DNA of 64,000 nucleotides from DASUPK01 sp963728875 (GCA_963728875.1 CAVSLJ010000003.1:310001-374000); one strand, 5' to 3'. Shown: positions 19,141 to 27,753, numbered from the stretch's first letter. Made by a program: numbers and translations. Notes: generated from the letters alone by a model not told the origin.

Positions 19141-19321
19141 GAAATACCTCCTCGACAGGTTTGCCGAAGTACCGCGCCAGCGCGATCGCGAGCGGGAGCG
19201 AGGGGGTGTAGCGCTCAGTCTCGATCGAGTTGATCGTCTGGCGCGAGACGTCCATCTCCGCCGCGAGCCGCTCCTGCGAGAGCCCCTGTTCGCTGCGCAG
19301 CCTTCGAAGTTCGTTCTGCAT
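19121..19321 (-). CDS. XRE-family helix-turn-helix regulator
   Basis: A 66-residue Cro/CI-type DNA-binding protein, consisting of one HTH: RRLRSEQGLSQERLAAEMDV, SRQTINSIETERYTPSLPLA and ALARYFGKPVEEVF. The start ATG at 19321 matches the common MxNxLRxLR beginning of such regulators; longer starts run into the operator. It lies directly behind a 49-bp inverted repeat that also contains its probable promoter, so autoregulation is likely. The transcript would have a leader of only a few bases, as leaderless actinobacterial mRNAs do. It overlaps the membrane-protein gene downstream. Confidence 0.87.
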   Translation of the reverse strand: MQNELRRLRSEQGLSQERLAAEMDVSRQTINSIETERYTPSLPLAIALARYFGKPVEEVFHGDGNS

Positions 19322-19325
19322 CGTG

Positions 19326-19374
19326 GATGTAAAGCTAGCTTGACAGGAAAGGGTTGTCAAGTGTGCTTTACATC
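19326..19374. promoter_or_regulatory. Large nested palindromic operator/promoter
   Basis: A 49-bp near-symmetric sequence: GATGTAAAGC, 3 bp, CTTGACA, 9-bp centre, TGTCAAG, 3 bp, GCTTTACATC. Both arm pairs are perfect (10 bp and 7 bp). On the minus strand TTGACA (19360-19355) with a 17-bp spacer and TAGCTT (19337-19332) forms a plausible promoter for the HTH gene. The mirrored TTGACA on the plus strand faces the DUF1905 gene at 19413. Two nested half-site pairs would suit two repressor dimers. Confidence 0.75.
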
Positions 19375-19412
19375 ACCGATGAGTTCGGAGCAGTCCGAGA
19401 GTCCTTTGACCG

Positions 19413-19691
19413 ATGGCGAGGTTGCACAGAGAGTTCGAGGCGACGCTGCAGAGGAGCCCCGCCAAGGGCGGCTGGATCTACGTGGCCATGGACGACTCCG
19501 CCAAGTTCTTCGGCACCCGCGGGCTGATCAAGGTGCGCGGAAGGATCGACGGCAAGGCGTTCCGCAGCTCGTTCATGGCGATAGGCGACGGCAGGCACAA
19601 GCTTCCCGTGAAGGCGGACGTCCGCAAGGCGATCGGCAAGGAAGAGGACGACTCCGTTGTGGTGCGGCTCGAGGAGCGGCTCAGCGGCTGA
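19413..19691 (+). CDS. DUF1905-domain protein
   Basis: A 92-residue beta-rich protein matching the DUF1905 pattern: FEATLQRSPAKGGWIYVAMD at the N terminus, KFFGTRGLIKVRGRIDGKAF, FRSSFMAIGDGRHKLPV and a final helix segment ADVRKAIGKEEDDSVVVRLE. DUF1905 proteins are small barrels often fused to YdeI-like domains; the role is unknown. It diverges from the HTH/membrane-protein operon across the palindrome at 19326-19374 and may share that control. Its stop is one base from the stop of the convergent sugar isomerase. Confidence 0.82.
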   Translation: MARLHREFEATLQRSPAKGGWIYVAMDDSAKFFGTRGLIKVRGRIDGKAFRSSFMAIGDGRHKLPVKADVRKAIGKEEDDSVVVRLEERLSG

Positions 19692-19692
19692 G

Positions 19693-20706
19693 TCAGCCGC
19701 CCTCCCCATCCGACGGTCGTCCCATCGCGTTCTTGAATCCGTCCAGCACCTCCACCGCCAGCGGGTCGACGCCGCGCGCGTTGGCCAGCTCGATCGCCAA
19801 CAGGTCTCCCAGCATCACCGCATGCAGGACGCGTTCGGTGCGGGTCTCGCCCTCGGTCTCGATGTTGATCACGGCCGCGGCGTGCGGCTCGATCGCCTTC
19901 GCGGTGAGCTCGAAGCGCTTGCGCTCGCGCGGGTGCTGGTCGCGATCCTCGAGGAAGACCGCAGCGAAGCGCCCATCGGCGCCAGACCAGCCCTCGATCT
20001 CGTTGTGGTCGGCCTCGGGCAGCATCGCGGAGTAGGCCGGGATCTTGGCGTTCTCGTTGATCTGGCACTTCCAGCGGTAGGCCACCCGGGCGGTGAGATC
20101 GCTCCCGTTGACGACTGGCGTTGCCTCGCCGATCTGCTCGGCGAGCTCCTTCGCCCGTGCGGCCGCACGCCCGAACGCGTCGACCAGGTGCGAAGCGGCG
20201 GCGTCGATCTCGGTGTGCAGCCGCGGCCCGGCGAGCGCCAGCGCAGCGAGCTCCGCGGCGACGCAGAACATGTACCCGACCGCGGCGCGCGGCTGAAGCC
20301 CGGCGGGGAGCCCGATCACCGGGACGCCGTCGGCGCGGGCGAGCTCGGCGATCTCGCCGCCGGTCGTCGCGACCAGCCGCTGCGCTCCCAGCGCCTCGGC
20401 CGCCGCGTAGCAGGCGAGGGTCTCCTCCGTGTTGCCCGAGTAGCTGGAGCAGAGAACGGCGGAGCCGGCCGGTGCCCACGCCGGCAGCTCGTAGCCGCGA
20501 CAGACCAGCATCGGCTTGGTGAGCCTGTCCGCCAGGGCCGCAATCGCGAGATCGCCTCCGATCCCCGAGCCGCCCATGCCGCAGACGAAGGCCGCCGGCG
20601 CCTCCATCGCGCCGGCCCGGGCCGACTCGATCCGCCAAAGGGCATCGCGCAGGTGATCCGGCATCGCCCGGACCGCATCCAGCATGTCCCCTCCGATCAC
20701 GTTCAC
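19693..20706 (-). CDS. Bifunctional phosphoglucose/phosphomannose isomerase-type SIS protein
   Basis: A 337-residue protein with two SIS halves. The first shows FVCGMGGSGIGGDLAIAAL and VLCSSYSGNTEETLACYAAA, the sugar-phosphate binding loops; ATTGGEIAELARADGVPVI follows. The second contains INENAKIPAYSAMLPEADHNEIEGW with the His/Glu pair proposed as catalytic in this class, and FLEDRDQHPRERKRF. It should interconvert fructose-6-phosphate with glucose- or mannose-6-phosphate. It overlaps the downstream end of the nucleotidyltransferase gene by 4 bp and completes a minus-strand operon with UDP-glucose dehydrogenase, feeding sugar-nucleotide supply. Confidence 0.88.
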   Translation of the reverse strand: MNVIGGDMLDAVRAMPDHLRDALWRIESARAGAMEAPAAFVCGMGGSGIGGDLAIAALADRLTKPMLVCRGYELPAWAPAGSAVLCSSYSGNTEETLACYAAAEALGAQRLVATTGGEIAELARADGVPVIGLPAGLQPRAAVGYMFCVAAELAALALAGPRLHTEIDAAASHLVDAFGRAAARAKELAEQIGEATPVVNGSDLTARVAYRWKCQINENAKIPAYSAMLPEADHNEIEGWSGADGRFAAVFLEDRDQHPRERKRFELTAKAIEPHAAAVINIETEGETRTERVLHAVMLGDLLAIELANARGVDPLAVEVLDGFKNAMGRPSDGEGG

Positions 20707-21683
20707 GCTCGCGCCCCCTCCACCGTCTCGCCCTCTCCGATCACGGCGCCGTCGAGCTCGGTCCCGGCCTCCACCGTCACGCCGGCGCTCAGGATGCTGT
20801 TCGATACCACGGCGCCCTCGCCGACCAGGCAGCGGTCGAGCAGGACGGAGCGCTCGATGACGGCGCCGTCGCCGACGCGGGAGCCGCTTCCGATAACAGC
20901 GGGCGCGCGAATCTCCGCGAACTCGGAGACCTCACACCCCTCCCCCATCGTCAGCGGCTCGTCGAATTCCCCGTGGACGGTCTTGACCCGGCCCTCGAGG
21001 ATGTCCCAGTTCGCCTCCAGGTAGCGATCGGGTGTCCCGATGTCGATCCAGTAGCCCTCGAGCCGGATCCCGTAGAGGCCGTTCCCGATCAGCTTCGGGA
21101 ACACCTCGCGCTCGATCGAGACCGCCCGGTCCGGCGGGATCTCATCGAGCACAGAGCGTTCCAGCAGGTAGGCGCCGGCGTTGATCTCATCGGTGTCGAC
21201 CTGATCCGGCTCGGGTTTCTCGAGGAACTCGGTGATCTCGCCGTCCTCATGGCGGTGGACGAGGCCGTAGCCGGTCGGATCATTCACCGGGTAGAGGGCG
21301 ATGGTCGCCCTGGCGCCGGTCTTCTCGTGCTGCCCGATCTGGGCGGTCAGGTCGAGGTCGCAGAGCACGTCGCCGTTCAGGACGAAGAAGCGATCGGCGA
21401 GCATGTCCTCGGCGAAGCGGATCGCTCCGGCGGTGCCGCGGGCTTCGGGCTCCTCGGCGAAGCGGATCCTGACGCCAAGGTCGAGCGAATTCAGAACGCT
21501 CCGCATCCCCTCCGCCAGGTGGCCGCAGGAGATGATCACGTCGTCGACGCCGTGACCGGCGAGCCAGTCGATCACGTAGGCGATGTGCGGGCGGCCGACC
21601 AGCGGCAGCACCGGCTTGGCAACGGTGTAGGTGAGGGGCCGCAGGCGAGTGCCCTCGCCCCCGGCCAGGACAAGTGCCTGCAT
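20703..21683 (-). CDS. Mannose-1-phosphate guanylyltransferase-like NDP-sugar pyrophosphorylase
   Basis: A 326-residue nucleotidyltransferase with MQALVLAGGEGTRLRPLTYT (nucleotide loop), VAKPVLPLVGRPHIAY, EEPEARGTAGAIRFAED, FVLNGDVLCDLDL (metal site) and EFLEKPEPDQVDTDEINAG. From residue about 250 a left-handed beta-helix begins (IRAPAVIGSGSRVGDGAVIE, LDRCLVGEGAVVSNSIL). ATG at 21683 shares its A with the TGA of the dehydrogenase upstream (TGATG), giving tight coupling. The product is probably GDP-mannose or a related NDP-hexose; specificity not readable. Confidence 0.87.
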   Translation of the reverse strand: MQALVLAGGEGTRLRPLTYTVAKPVLPLVGRPHIAYVIDWLAGHGVDDVIISCGHLAEGMRSVLNSLDLGVRIRFAEEPEARGTAGAIRFAEDMLADRFFVLNGDVLCDLDLTAQIGQHEKTGARATIALYPVNDPTGYGLVHRHEDGEITEFLEKPEPDQVDTDEINAGAYLLERSVLDEIPPDRAVSIEREVFPKLIGNGLYGIRLEGYWIDIGTPDRYLEANWDILEGRVKTVHGEFDEPLTMGEGCEVSEFAEIRAPAVIGSGSRVGDGAVIERSVLLDRCLVGEGAVVSNSILSAGVTVEAGTELDGAVIGEGETVEGARA

Positions 21684-22987
21684 CAACCGACCTTGGACCG
21701 GTCGGCGGCGCTCGGGCGCCCGATCGCCTCGTACGTGATCCCCGCGGCGCGGACCTCATCGGGATCGAGGAAGTTGCGCCCATCGATCAGCAACGGGTTC
21801 CCCATCCGCTTGGCCACCTCTGCCCAGTCGAGCTGGCCGAACTCCGGCCACTCGGTCACGAGGATCGCGGCGTCGGCTGCGTCTAGGGCCTCCATCGCGG
21901 AGCCCGCCATCTGGACGCTTGGCAGCAGCTCGCGGGCCGGTTGGTCCGCCACTGGATCGAATGCGACGACGGTCGCCCCCTCCCCCTCGAGACGCGAGGC
22001 CAGCACCAGGCTGGACGCTTCACGCATGTCATCGGTATCCGGCTTGAACGCGAGGCCGAGAAGCGCCACCCGCTTATCGACCAGCGAGTCGAGGTGCTTC
22101 GAGAGCTTCGACATGACACGGCGCTTTTGCAGCTCGTTCACCTCGATCACCGAGCTGAGCAGCTGGAAGTGGTAGCCGCTGTTGCCGGCGAGGATCTTGA
22201 GTGCCTGAGTGTCCTTGGGGAAGCAGGAGCCGCCGAAGCCCAGTCCCGCGTTCAGGAAGCGGTCGCCGATCCTCGGATCCAATCCCATCCCCCGCGCCAC
22301 CTCGGTCACGTCCGCTCCGACCTCGTCGCAAACGTTTGCGATCTCGTTGATGAAGCTGATCTTGGTCGCCAGGTAGGCGTTGGACGCGAGCTTGATCATC
22401 TCCGCGCTGGAGATATCCGTTCTCACGATGGGAGCGCCCAGCGGCTCGTAGGCCGCGGCGACGGCGTCGGCAGCCCACTCGTCGCCGGCATCGGATCCGA
22501 TCACGACCCGGTCGGGTTCCAGGAAGTCCTTGACCGCCGTGCCCTCCTTGAGGAACTCGGGGCACGACACATAGGCCAGGTCGGGGGCGTCGCGGCGGAT
22601 CGTCCGGCCGATGCCCACCGGCACCGTGCTCTTCATGACCAGGGCCTTGCCCTCCGGTTCACCGATTTCCTCCACCGCCTGGTGCACGGCCGAGAGATCG
22701 GCGTCCCCCGAGTAGGTCGGCGGGGTCTGCACGCAGATGAACAGCAGGCGCGGGCCATCGAGCAGGTCGGCCATCTCCGTGGTGAAGGTGAGCCGGTCGC
22801 GGTTTCGCTCGATCAGCTCGGGGAGCTCGGGCTCGTGAATCGGCACCTCGCCGCGCCGAAGAGACTCGACCTTCTCCGGGACGATCTCCCGGACCACGAC
22901 ACGGTGGCCGAGGTCGGCGAAGCACGCCGCGGTGACCAGCCCGACCCAGCCGGCTCCGACGACCCCGATCGGCTCCCTCTCGGTCAC
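21683..22987 (-). CDS. ugd: UDP-glucose 6-dehydrogenase family protein
   Basis: Oxidises UDP-glucose (or a related UDP-sugar) twice to the uronic acid using NAD. The 434-residue protein has the N-terminal Rossmann loop GVVGAGWVGLVTAACFADLG, CVQTPPTYSGDADLSAV and MKSTVPVGIG. The helix linker contains SSAEMIKLASNAYLATKISF (Lys and Asn of the active site), and the nucleophile is in GLGFGGSCFPKDTQAL. The C-terminal domain has LGLAFKPDTDDMREASS. It lies upstream of the sugar nucleotidyltransferase in the same operon. UDP-N-acetylmannosamine dehydrogenases look similar, so the exact substrate is inferred. Confidence 0.9.
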   Translation of the reverse strand: MTEREPIGVVGAGWVGLVTAACFADLGHRVVVREIVPEKVESLRRGEVPIHEPELPELIERNRDRLTFTTEMADLLDGPRLLFICVQTPPTYSGDADLSAVHQAVEEIGEPEGKALVMKSTVPVGIGRTIRRDAPDLAYVSCPEFLKEGTAVKDFLEPDRVVIGSDAGDEWAADAVAAAYEPLGAPIVRTDISSAEMIKLASNAYLATKISFINEIANVCDEVGADVTEVARGMGLDPRIGDRFLNAGLGFGGSCFPKDTQALKILAGNSGYHFQLLSSVIEVNELQKRRVMSKLSKHLDSLVDKRVALLGLAFKPDTDDMREASSLVLASRLEGEGATVVAFDPVADQPARELLPSVQMAGSAMEALDAADAAILVTEWPEFGQLDWAEVAKRMGNPLLIDGRNFLDPDEVRAAGITYEAIGRPSAADRSKVG

Positions 22988-23000
22988 GTCGCCTCCCAGC

Positions 23001-24911
23001 TCAGGTCCCCGGAAGCTGCCGGAAGCCCTGAGCGATCCTCAGCATGTCCACGTTGGGGACCGTCTCGATCAGCGAGTTCGAGACCCAGAACGACCCTTCG
23101 TCGGTCTGCCAGCCGACCATTCGCAGGCGGTCCCCGTCGTAGAAGAGCTTGTAGTCGCGATCGCCGATCGTCCTCTCGTCGGTCGGGTCGGAGAGGATCG
23201 GCGGGTCCTGCCAGCGGGTCCCCTCGAAGCCGTAGTAGTCACCCAGCGTCGGCAGTGAGAAGACCCACTTGTAGGCGGCGCGCTGGGACTTCGGAGGAGA
23301 CTCGTCTCCCTTCCCGTTGATCTTGTAGACGCGCGGCTTCTGCGCGTAGTCGCTGCCTTCCTCGAGCACGGTCGGGTAGTAGACCGGGACCTTCTCCTTC
23401 CGTGCCTTGATCCCCTGAGCGACCTGCTTTCCGTAGCTCGTGTGGACAAGCGTGCTGGGCAGGGAATGACCCGATGACTTCTTCTTCGGGGTAACCGGCC
23501 TCGACTTGGTGTGATCAGGCGGTTGCTGGGCGGTGACCGGCTTGTTCGGCTGCGCGCTCGAGCCGGCGGGTCCGGGCGTGCCCTCCACCCCCAGGAACTG
23601 GTTCACGGCGGTGTGGATCTCACCCGGAGTGGCGGTGACGTAGGAGGGCCCGAGCGTGCCGTTGAAGTGGATCTCCTTGATCTGCGCTCCGCGCAGGTCG
23701 AAGAAGAGCCTCAGCACCTGAAGCATCTCCTCGGCGGAGCCGATGTCCGACGACGTGTAGGTGGTGAAGATCTTGACCAGCTTCTTGCGGTCCTCGATCA
23801 GGCGAGATGGCGGCACCTTGGCGCGAGCCTCGCGCAGGAAGGCCTGCTGCCGCGAGGCCCGGACGATGTCGTTGTCCGTGTGGCGGTAGCGGGCGAAGGA
23901 CAGGGCGTCGAATCCGCAGAGCGCCTGGTAGCCGGGCTGCAGGTTGATCTCCGCGGTGCCCGAGTTGGGCGCGATGTAGTAGCGGCGGTCGACGTCGACG
24001 TAGACGCAGCCGATCGCGTTCACCGCGCGGGCGAAGCCGGTGAAGTCGACGTTGACCAGATGGTTGATTTCGAGGCCGGTGAGCTGCTTGACGGTCCGGA
24101 GGGTCAGCTTCGGCCCGCCGAGCGAATAGGCGGCATTCAGCTTGTCCGTTCCGACGCCCGGAATCTCGACCTTGAGGTCGCGGGGCAGCGAGAGCAGGGC
24201 GATCGCCCCCCGGTCCGGGTCCAGGCGCAGCAGCATCGTCGTGTCCGAGAGGCCGAACTTTCCGCTGATCTCCTGATTGCGCTTGTCGGAGCCGATGATC
24301 AGGATCGTCTGCGGCCCGGAGCTGCTCGTCTTCGACAGGAAGGGGTCCAGACCCTGGATCTCGCTGTGGTTCTTGAGCGCGTTCGCGATGTCCGACAGGT
24401 AGAGAATCAGGCTCGCGGAGGTCGCTCCGGCGACCGCGGCGACGATCACGAACGACGCCGTCAGGAACCGCAGCCACAGCGGGAAGCCCATGTGGCGGCG
24501 GACCGCCTTGAACCCCGAGGTGACCTTCTTGCCGCCGACCTTCTCGAAGCCCGAGGTGATGGCCGAGCCCGTCTGCTGGACGCGGTCTCGCGCCGAGGTG
24601 ACCAGCGTGGGCTCATCGGCCTCGGCCTCCGCTGCCTCCAGGCCGTCCCACTCCTGGGTCTCGGCGGAGACGACCTGGTCGAGCTCATCCTCCTCGTCGA
24701 GCTCCTCGTCCTCCTCGTCGAGATCCTCATCGTCCTCGTCGAGCTCCTCCTCGTCGTCGTCCACGTCCTCGTCGTCGTAGTCCTCCTCGTCGAGGTCCTC
24801 CTCTTCAGCCTCGATCTCCCCGTCGTCGACGAAGTCGTCCCCGAGCTCGTGCTCCTGCGTCTCGTCGACGCGGTCGGGATCCTCGCCGTTGCCCTTGCGC
24901 GCGGGGCTCAT
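23001..24911 (-). CDS. LytR-CpsA-Psr (LCP) family protein with polyacidic N terminus
   Basis: LCP proteins transfer undecaprenyl-linked glycopolymers to peptidoglycan. ATG at 24911 overlaps the upstream stop (ATGA), giving 636 residues. Residues 1-140 are cytoplasmic; about 24-80 are almost entirely Asp and Glu. One membrane span lies at about 146-171 (LRFLTASFVIVAAVAGATSA). The LCP domain follows: QTILIIGSDKRN, SDTTMLLRLDPD, LLSLPRDLKVEIPGVGTDKL, NAAYSLGGPKLT, and FARYRHTDNDIVRASRQQ with the Arg residues that bind the polyprenyl phosphate. After a Pro/Lys linker a second domain (about 500-636, VPVYYPTVLEEGSDYAQ) of the LytR C-terminal type closes the protein. Placed beside UDP-sugar genes, it likely serves wall glycopolymer attachment. 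Confidence 0.92.
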   Translation of the reverse strand: MSPARKGNGEDPDRVDETQEHELGDDFVDDGEIEAEEEDLDEEDYDDEDVDDDEEELDEDDEDLDEEDEELDEEDELDQVVSAETQEWDGLEAAEAEADEPTLVTSARDRVQQTGSAITSGFEKVGGKKVTSGFKAVRRHMGFPLWLRFLTASFVIVAAVAGATSASLILYLSDIANALKNHSEIQGLDPFLSKTSSSGPQTILIIGSDKRNQEISGKFGLSDTTMLLRLDPDRGAIALLSLPRDLKVEIPGVGTDKLNAAYSLGGPKLTLRTVKQLTGLEINHLVNVDFTGFARAVNAIGCVYVDVDRRYYIAPNSGTAEINLQPGYQALCGFDALSFARYRHTDNDIVRASRQQAFLREARAKVPPSRLIEDRKKLVKIFTTYTSSDIGSAEEMLQVLRLFFDLRGAQIKEIHFNGTLGPSYVTATPGEIHTAVNQFLGVEGTPGPAGSSAQPNKPVTAQQPPDHTKSRPVTPKKKSSGHSLPSTLVHTSYGKQVAQGIKARKEKVPVYYPTVLEEGSDYAQKPRVYKINGKGDESPPKSQRAAYKWVFSLPTLGDYYGFEGTRWQDPPILSDPTDERTIGDRDYKLFYDGDRLRMVGWQTDEGSFWVSNSLIETVPNVDMLRIAQGFRQLPGT

Positions 24912-25990
24912 GCGGCGGCCATCCCGGGAAAGGTCTTGACGAAGCCCTCGAGAGCCTGCCGGTAGCTCCGCAGCGAGCTGATCGACACCCACTCACGGGG
25001 CCCGTGGTGACCGTCGCCGACCGGGCCGAATTCGACCGCCGGCACTCCCGCCGCCAGGAAGGAGACGGCGTCCGAGGCGCCGTCGCGGCCGACGCTCATC
25101 ACCCGCTCGGGGTGGTGCGGCGAGGCGGCCTCGCAGAGGCCCTGGACGAACGGCGAGTCGGGCTCGACCACGGCGGGCGGCCGGCGGAAGGTCGCCAGCA
25201 CCCGGGTGTCGGGCAGGCCGTCCACCTGCCCCAGGATCTCGTCGGGGTCCTGGTCGGGCAGGAAGCGGATATCGACGTCTATGACGCAGGTATCGGGCAC
25301 TTTGTTCAGGGCGTCGCCGCCCATGATCCGACCGAGATTGATGGAGGGCCGGTCGAACAGGGCGGAGCTGTGACGCGCAAACGGTAGCGACTCGATGCCC
25401 CTGAACACCTCGACTGCCTTGACGACGGCGTTGTCGCCGAGCCATGGAGTGGCGCCGTGCGCCGAGCGGCCCTGTACCTCCAGCCGCACTGCGAGAACGC
25501 CCTTCGCCTGCACCCCGACCTGAAGGTTGGTGGGCTCACCCGTGATCGCGAAGTCGCCGATGAAGCCACTCGCCACCAGCGCGTCGGAGCCGCGATTCTG
25601 CTCCTCCTCGGACTCCTCGTCCGAGACGATGCCGAGTCGCAGGCGAACGTCCTCCTGGTCCCGGAGGTCGTGCAGCACCGTCAGCATCACGGCGAGGGCG
25701 CCCTTCATGTCATAGGCGCCGCGGCCGAGCAGCTGGTCGCCCTCGATCTTCGGTTCGAACTGGTCGCGACCGCCGGGGACCACGTCCATGTGCCCGTGGA
25801 GAACCAGGGTCGGCGCTTCCGGCGGCCCCACCTCGGCCGTCGTCACCGGAAGACCCCGCGACTCGGTCTGGGACGCCTTGATGTCGTTCGATTCGAGCCA
25901 GCCGCCGACGAACTCGGCGGCACGGCGGAGCCCCTCGGCGTTGGAGGTGTCGAAAGCGATCAGTCTCTGGGCAAGGGCGAGCTCGTCCAT
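24908..25990 (-). CDS. M20-family peptidase/deacylase (ArgE/DapE type)
   Basis: A 360-residue zinc amidohydrolase. Metal and catalytic residues appear in order: LVLHGHMDVVPGG (His and catalytic Asp), LGRGAYDMKGALAVML (bridging Asp), GIVSDEESEEEQNRG (Glu general base and Glu ligand), AITGEPTNLQVG (Glu/Asp ligand) and EFGPVGDGHHGPREWVSI (final His). The dimerisation lid lies between, with GRSAHGATPWLGDNAV. Members cleave N-acyl amino acids, succinyl-diaminopimelate or dipeptides; no lysine-pathway gene is nearby, so the substrate is open. It is coupled to the LCP gene by ATGA. Confidence 0.9.
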   Translation of the reverse strand: MDELALAQRLIAFDTSNAEGLRRAAEFVGGWLESNDIKASQTESRGLPVTTAEVGPPEAPTLVLHGHMDVVPGGRDQFEPKIEGDQLLGRGAYDMKGALAVMLTVLHDLRDQEDVRLRLGIVSDEESEEEQNRGSDALVASGFIGDFAITGEPTNLQVGVQAKGVLAVRLEVQGRSAHGATPWLGDNAVVKAVEVFRGIESLPFARHSSALFDRPSINLGRIMGGDALNKVPDTCVIDVDIRFLPDQDPDEILGQVDGLPDTRVLATFRRPPAVVEPDSPFVQGLCEAASPHHPERVMSVGRDGASDAVSFLAAGVPAVEFGPVGDGHHGPREWVSISSLRSYRQALEGFVKTFPGMAAA

Positions 25991-26038
25991 GGGTCCGCAA
26001 TCGTAGGTGTAGGCGGCCGATCGGCCGCCACTGCCGGG

Positions 26039-27301
26039 CTAGCCGCGGAGTTTGAGCTTCTTCGTCGCCGCCAAGCCCTGGTCGGGGATGTAGGCGACCT
26101 TGACCTTGAGCTTGCCCTTTTGGGCGAGCTTCGCCGCGCCCCGCTTGGTCAACTGCACCTTGACCACGATCTTGCCGGGGCCGCCGTGCTTGGTGGTCGT
26201 CTTGACGAGCCTCGGCTTCTTCTTCTTCTTCTTGGCGGTGGTCGCGAGATTGGTGGAGCCGTCGGTGGCCTCGCCGGTGCCCTCGTTGCTGACGTTGAAG
26301 GTGACCTTCCGGCCCTTGAGCTTCGCCGTGAAGGCGTTGGAGGGGACGCCGAGGATCTCGGCGGTCTTCACGTAGACGGAACCGTCGAAACCCCCGGCGA
26401 CGAGGACACGTCCGTCCGACAACTCGGCGGCGGTCGCCTCGGAACGCTTGCTGGTGAGATCGCCGATGCCGCTCGAGCTGAAGGCATTGGTGGCCGGGTC
26501 GAAGATCAGCGCTCGTTTCGACTCTGCGCCCAGCTCGTTCTCATATCCGCCGGCGACGAGCGCCCGTCCCTGCGGCAGGGACGCGCCAGCCGGATAGCTG
26601 ACATGGTTCGGCAGGTCCTGAGCCGGACCGAAGACCCCGGTCGGGTTGAAGATGAAGGCGGAGGTGACCCGCATCAGCGAGTCGTTGATGCCCCCGGCGA
26701 TCAGCGTACGTCCACCGGAAATCCCCGCGCTTGCCGCTCCCGATATCGCCACAGGCGTGCTGGGGCCGGGAGCAAACGTGTTCGCCTTGGGGTCGAAGAT
26801 CTCAGTGCTCTTGTCCAAGGTGCCCTGCTTGCCACCCGCGATCAACACGCGCCCGTCGGAAAACACCGCCACCGCCGGCCACTGACGGGCGGAGGCCATC
26901 GCACCGACCGGGTAGAACGAGAAGGTGGCCGGGCTGAAGACTTCGGCCGTCTTGATGTCACCCCCTGCATTACCCCCGCCTGCGATCAGCACACGACCGT
27001 CCGGGAGGGACGCGACCCCCGGGCCCGCGCGGGCGGTGGTCATGGTCGCCGACAGCGAGCTGAACGTCTTCGTCTTGGGATCGAAGAGTTCGGCGCTGTC
27101 GAGACCGCCCGAGCCGTTCGTCCCACCGACGACGAGGATCCTCCCATCCGCAAGGCGGGCGGCGCCCGCCTCACCGCGGGCGAATTCCATCTCGCCCACA
27201 GGGGAAAATGTGACCGGGTTGACCGCAGCAGCGGTCGCTGGTGCGCTCAGCAGGCTGAAGGCGAGCAACAGCACTCCGCCTATGAACCATCGACGAGTCA
27301 A
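26039..27301 (-). CDS. Secreted Kelch-repeat protein with lysine-rich C-terminal segment
   Basis: A 420-residue exported propeller. The signal peptide is MTRRWFIGGVLLLAFSLLSA, cleaved near ATAAAVN. Six Kelch-type blades are marked by the repeat DGRxLxxGG: DGRILVVGG, DGRVLIAGGG, DGRVLIAGGK, GGRTLIAGGI, QGRALVAGGY and DGRVLVAGGF, each followed by a phrase like TAEVFSPATFSF. From about residue 360 the sequence becomes basic (TTAKKKKKKPRLVKTTTKHG) and then forms a small beta-rich module (GKIVVKVQLTKRGAAKLAQK). Galactose-oxidase-like enzymes share the propeller but no copper-site residues are recognisable here. It stands alone 35 bp after the ATP synthase operon end. Confidence 0.82.
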   Translation of the reverse strand: MTRRWFIGGVLLLAFSLLSAPATAAAVNPVTFSPVGEMEFARGEAGAARLADGRILVVGGTNGSGGLDSAELFDPKTKTFSSLSATMTTARAGPGVASLPDGRVLIAGGGNAGGDIKTAEVFSPATFSFYPVGAMASARQWPAVAVFSDGRVLIAGGKQGTLDKSTEIFDPKANTFAPGPSTPVAISGAASAGISGGRTLIAGGINDSLMRVTSAFIFNPTGVFGPAQDLPNHVSYPAGASLPQGRALVAGGYENELGAESKRALIFDPATNAFSSSGIGDLTSKRSEATAAELSDGRVLVAGGFDGSVYVKTAEILGVPSNAFTAKLKGRKVTFNVSNEGTGEATDGSTNLATTAKKKKKKPRLVKTTTKHGGPGKIVVKVQLTKRGAAKLAQKGKLKVKVAYIPDQGLAATKKLKLRG

Positions 27302-27336
27302 GGCTGGGCGAGCCTACCCGAGCGTCGGCGGCCGGT

Positions 27337-27753
27337 CTACGACTGTGACTCAGCAACCTCCAGGAACGCCTCGGCGCGCTCCTTGTCCTTCTGCGCCTGG
27401 GTCCAGGCGCCGGAGCCCTCCTCGGACTCGCTCAGGCGGGCGTCCGCGTCCTCGATCCGGCTGCGGAGCTCTCCCTGGTCGAGCTGGCCGGGCGGGATCG
27501 CCTCGCCGACCAGCACCGTCGCGCGGTTGGCGAAGACCTGCAGCCAGCCCTCGGCCTGGGCCCACCGCTGGACCTCGCCCCCGGGCATGTGGAGGCGAAG
27601 CTCCGTCGGGCGCAGCCGCGCCAGCACGGGCACGTGATTGGCCAGGATGCCGAGCTCGCCGACCGCGGTGCGAGTTGAGAGCTGCTCCACCTCCCCGTCG
27701 AAGACCTCACCCTCCGGGGTGAGGACGCGGACGTTGACGTTGTGGTCCGCCAC
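27337..27753 (-). CDS. atpC: ATP synthase F1 subunit epsilon
   Basis: Last gene of the ATP synthase operon, encoding the 138-residue central-stalk subunit. The N-terminal beta-sandwich begins VNVRVLTPEGEVFDGEVEQL and includes GELGILANHVPVLARLRPTE, the usual GxxGILxxHxP block. The C-terminal two-helix region is EELRSRIEDADARLSESEEG-like and may inhibit ATP hydrolysis. The GTG start at 27753 shares its G with the atpD stop (TAGTG), so translation is coupled. The protein ends with KERAEAFLEVAESQS. Confidence 0.93.
   Translation of the reverse strand: MADHNVNVRVLTPEGEVFDGEVEQLSTRTAVGELGILANHVPVLARLRPTELRLHMPGGEVQRWAQAEGWLQVFANRATVLVGEAIPPGQLDQGELRSRIEDADARLSESEEGSGAWTQAQKDKERAEAFLEVAESQS

Noticed and set aside
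14365..21683. The two NDP-sugar nucleotidyltransferases as a recent duplication
   Set aside because: They share family motifs only; the linkers and beta-helix parts differ too much for a recent local copy.
24490..24780. Polyserine plus-strand frame
   Set aside because: It is the complement of the Asp/Glu-rich head of the LCP protein; the serine run is a by-product of the same triplet repeats.
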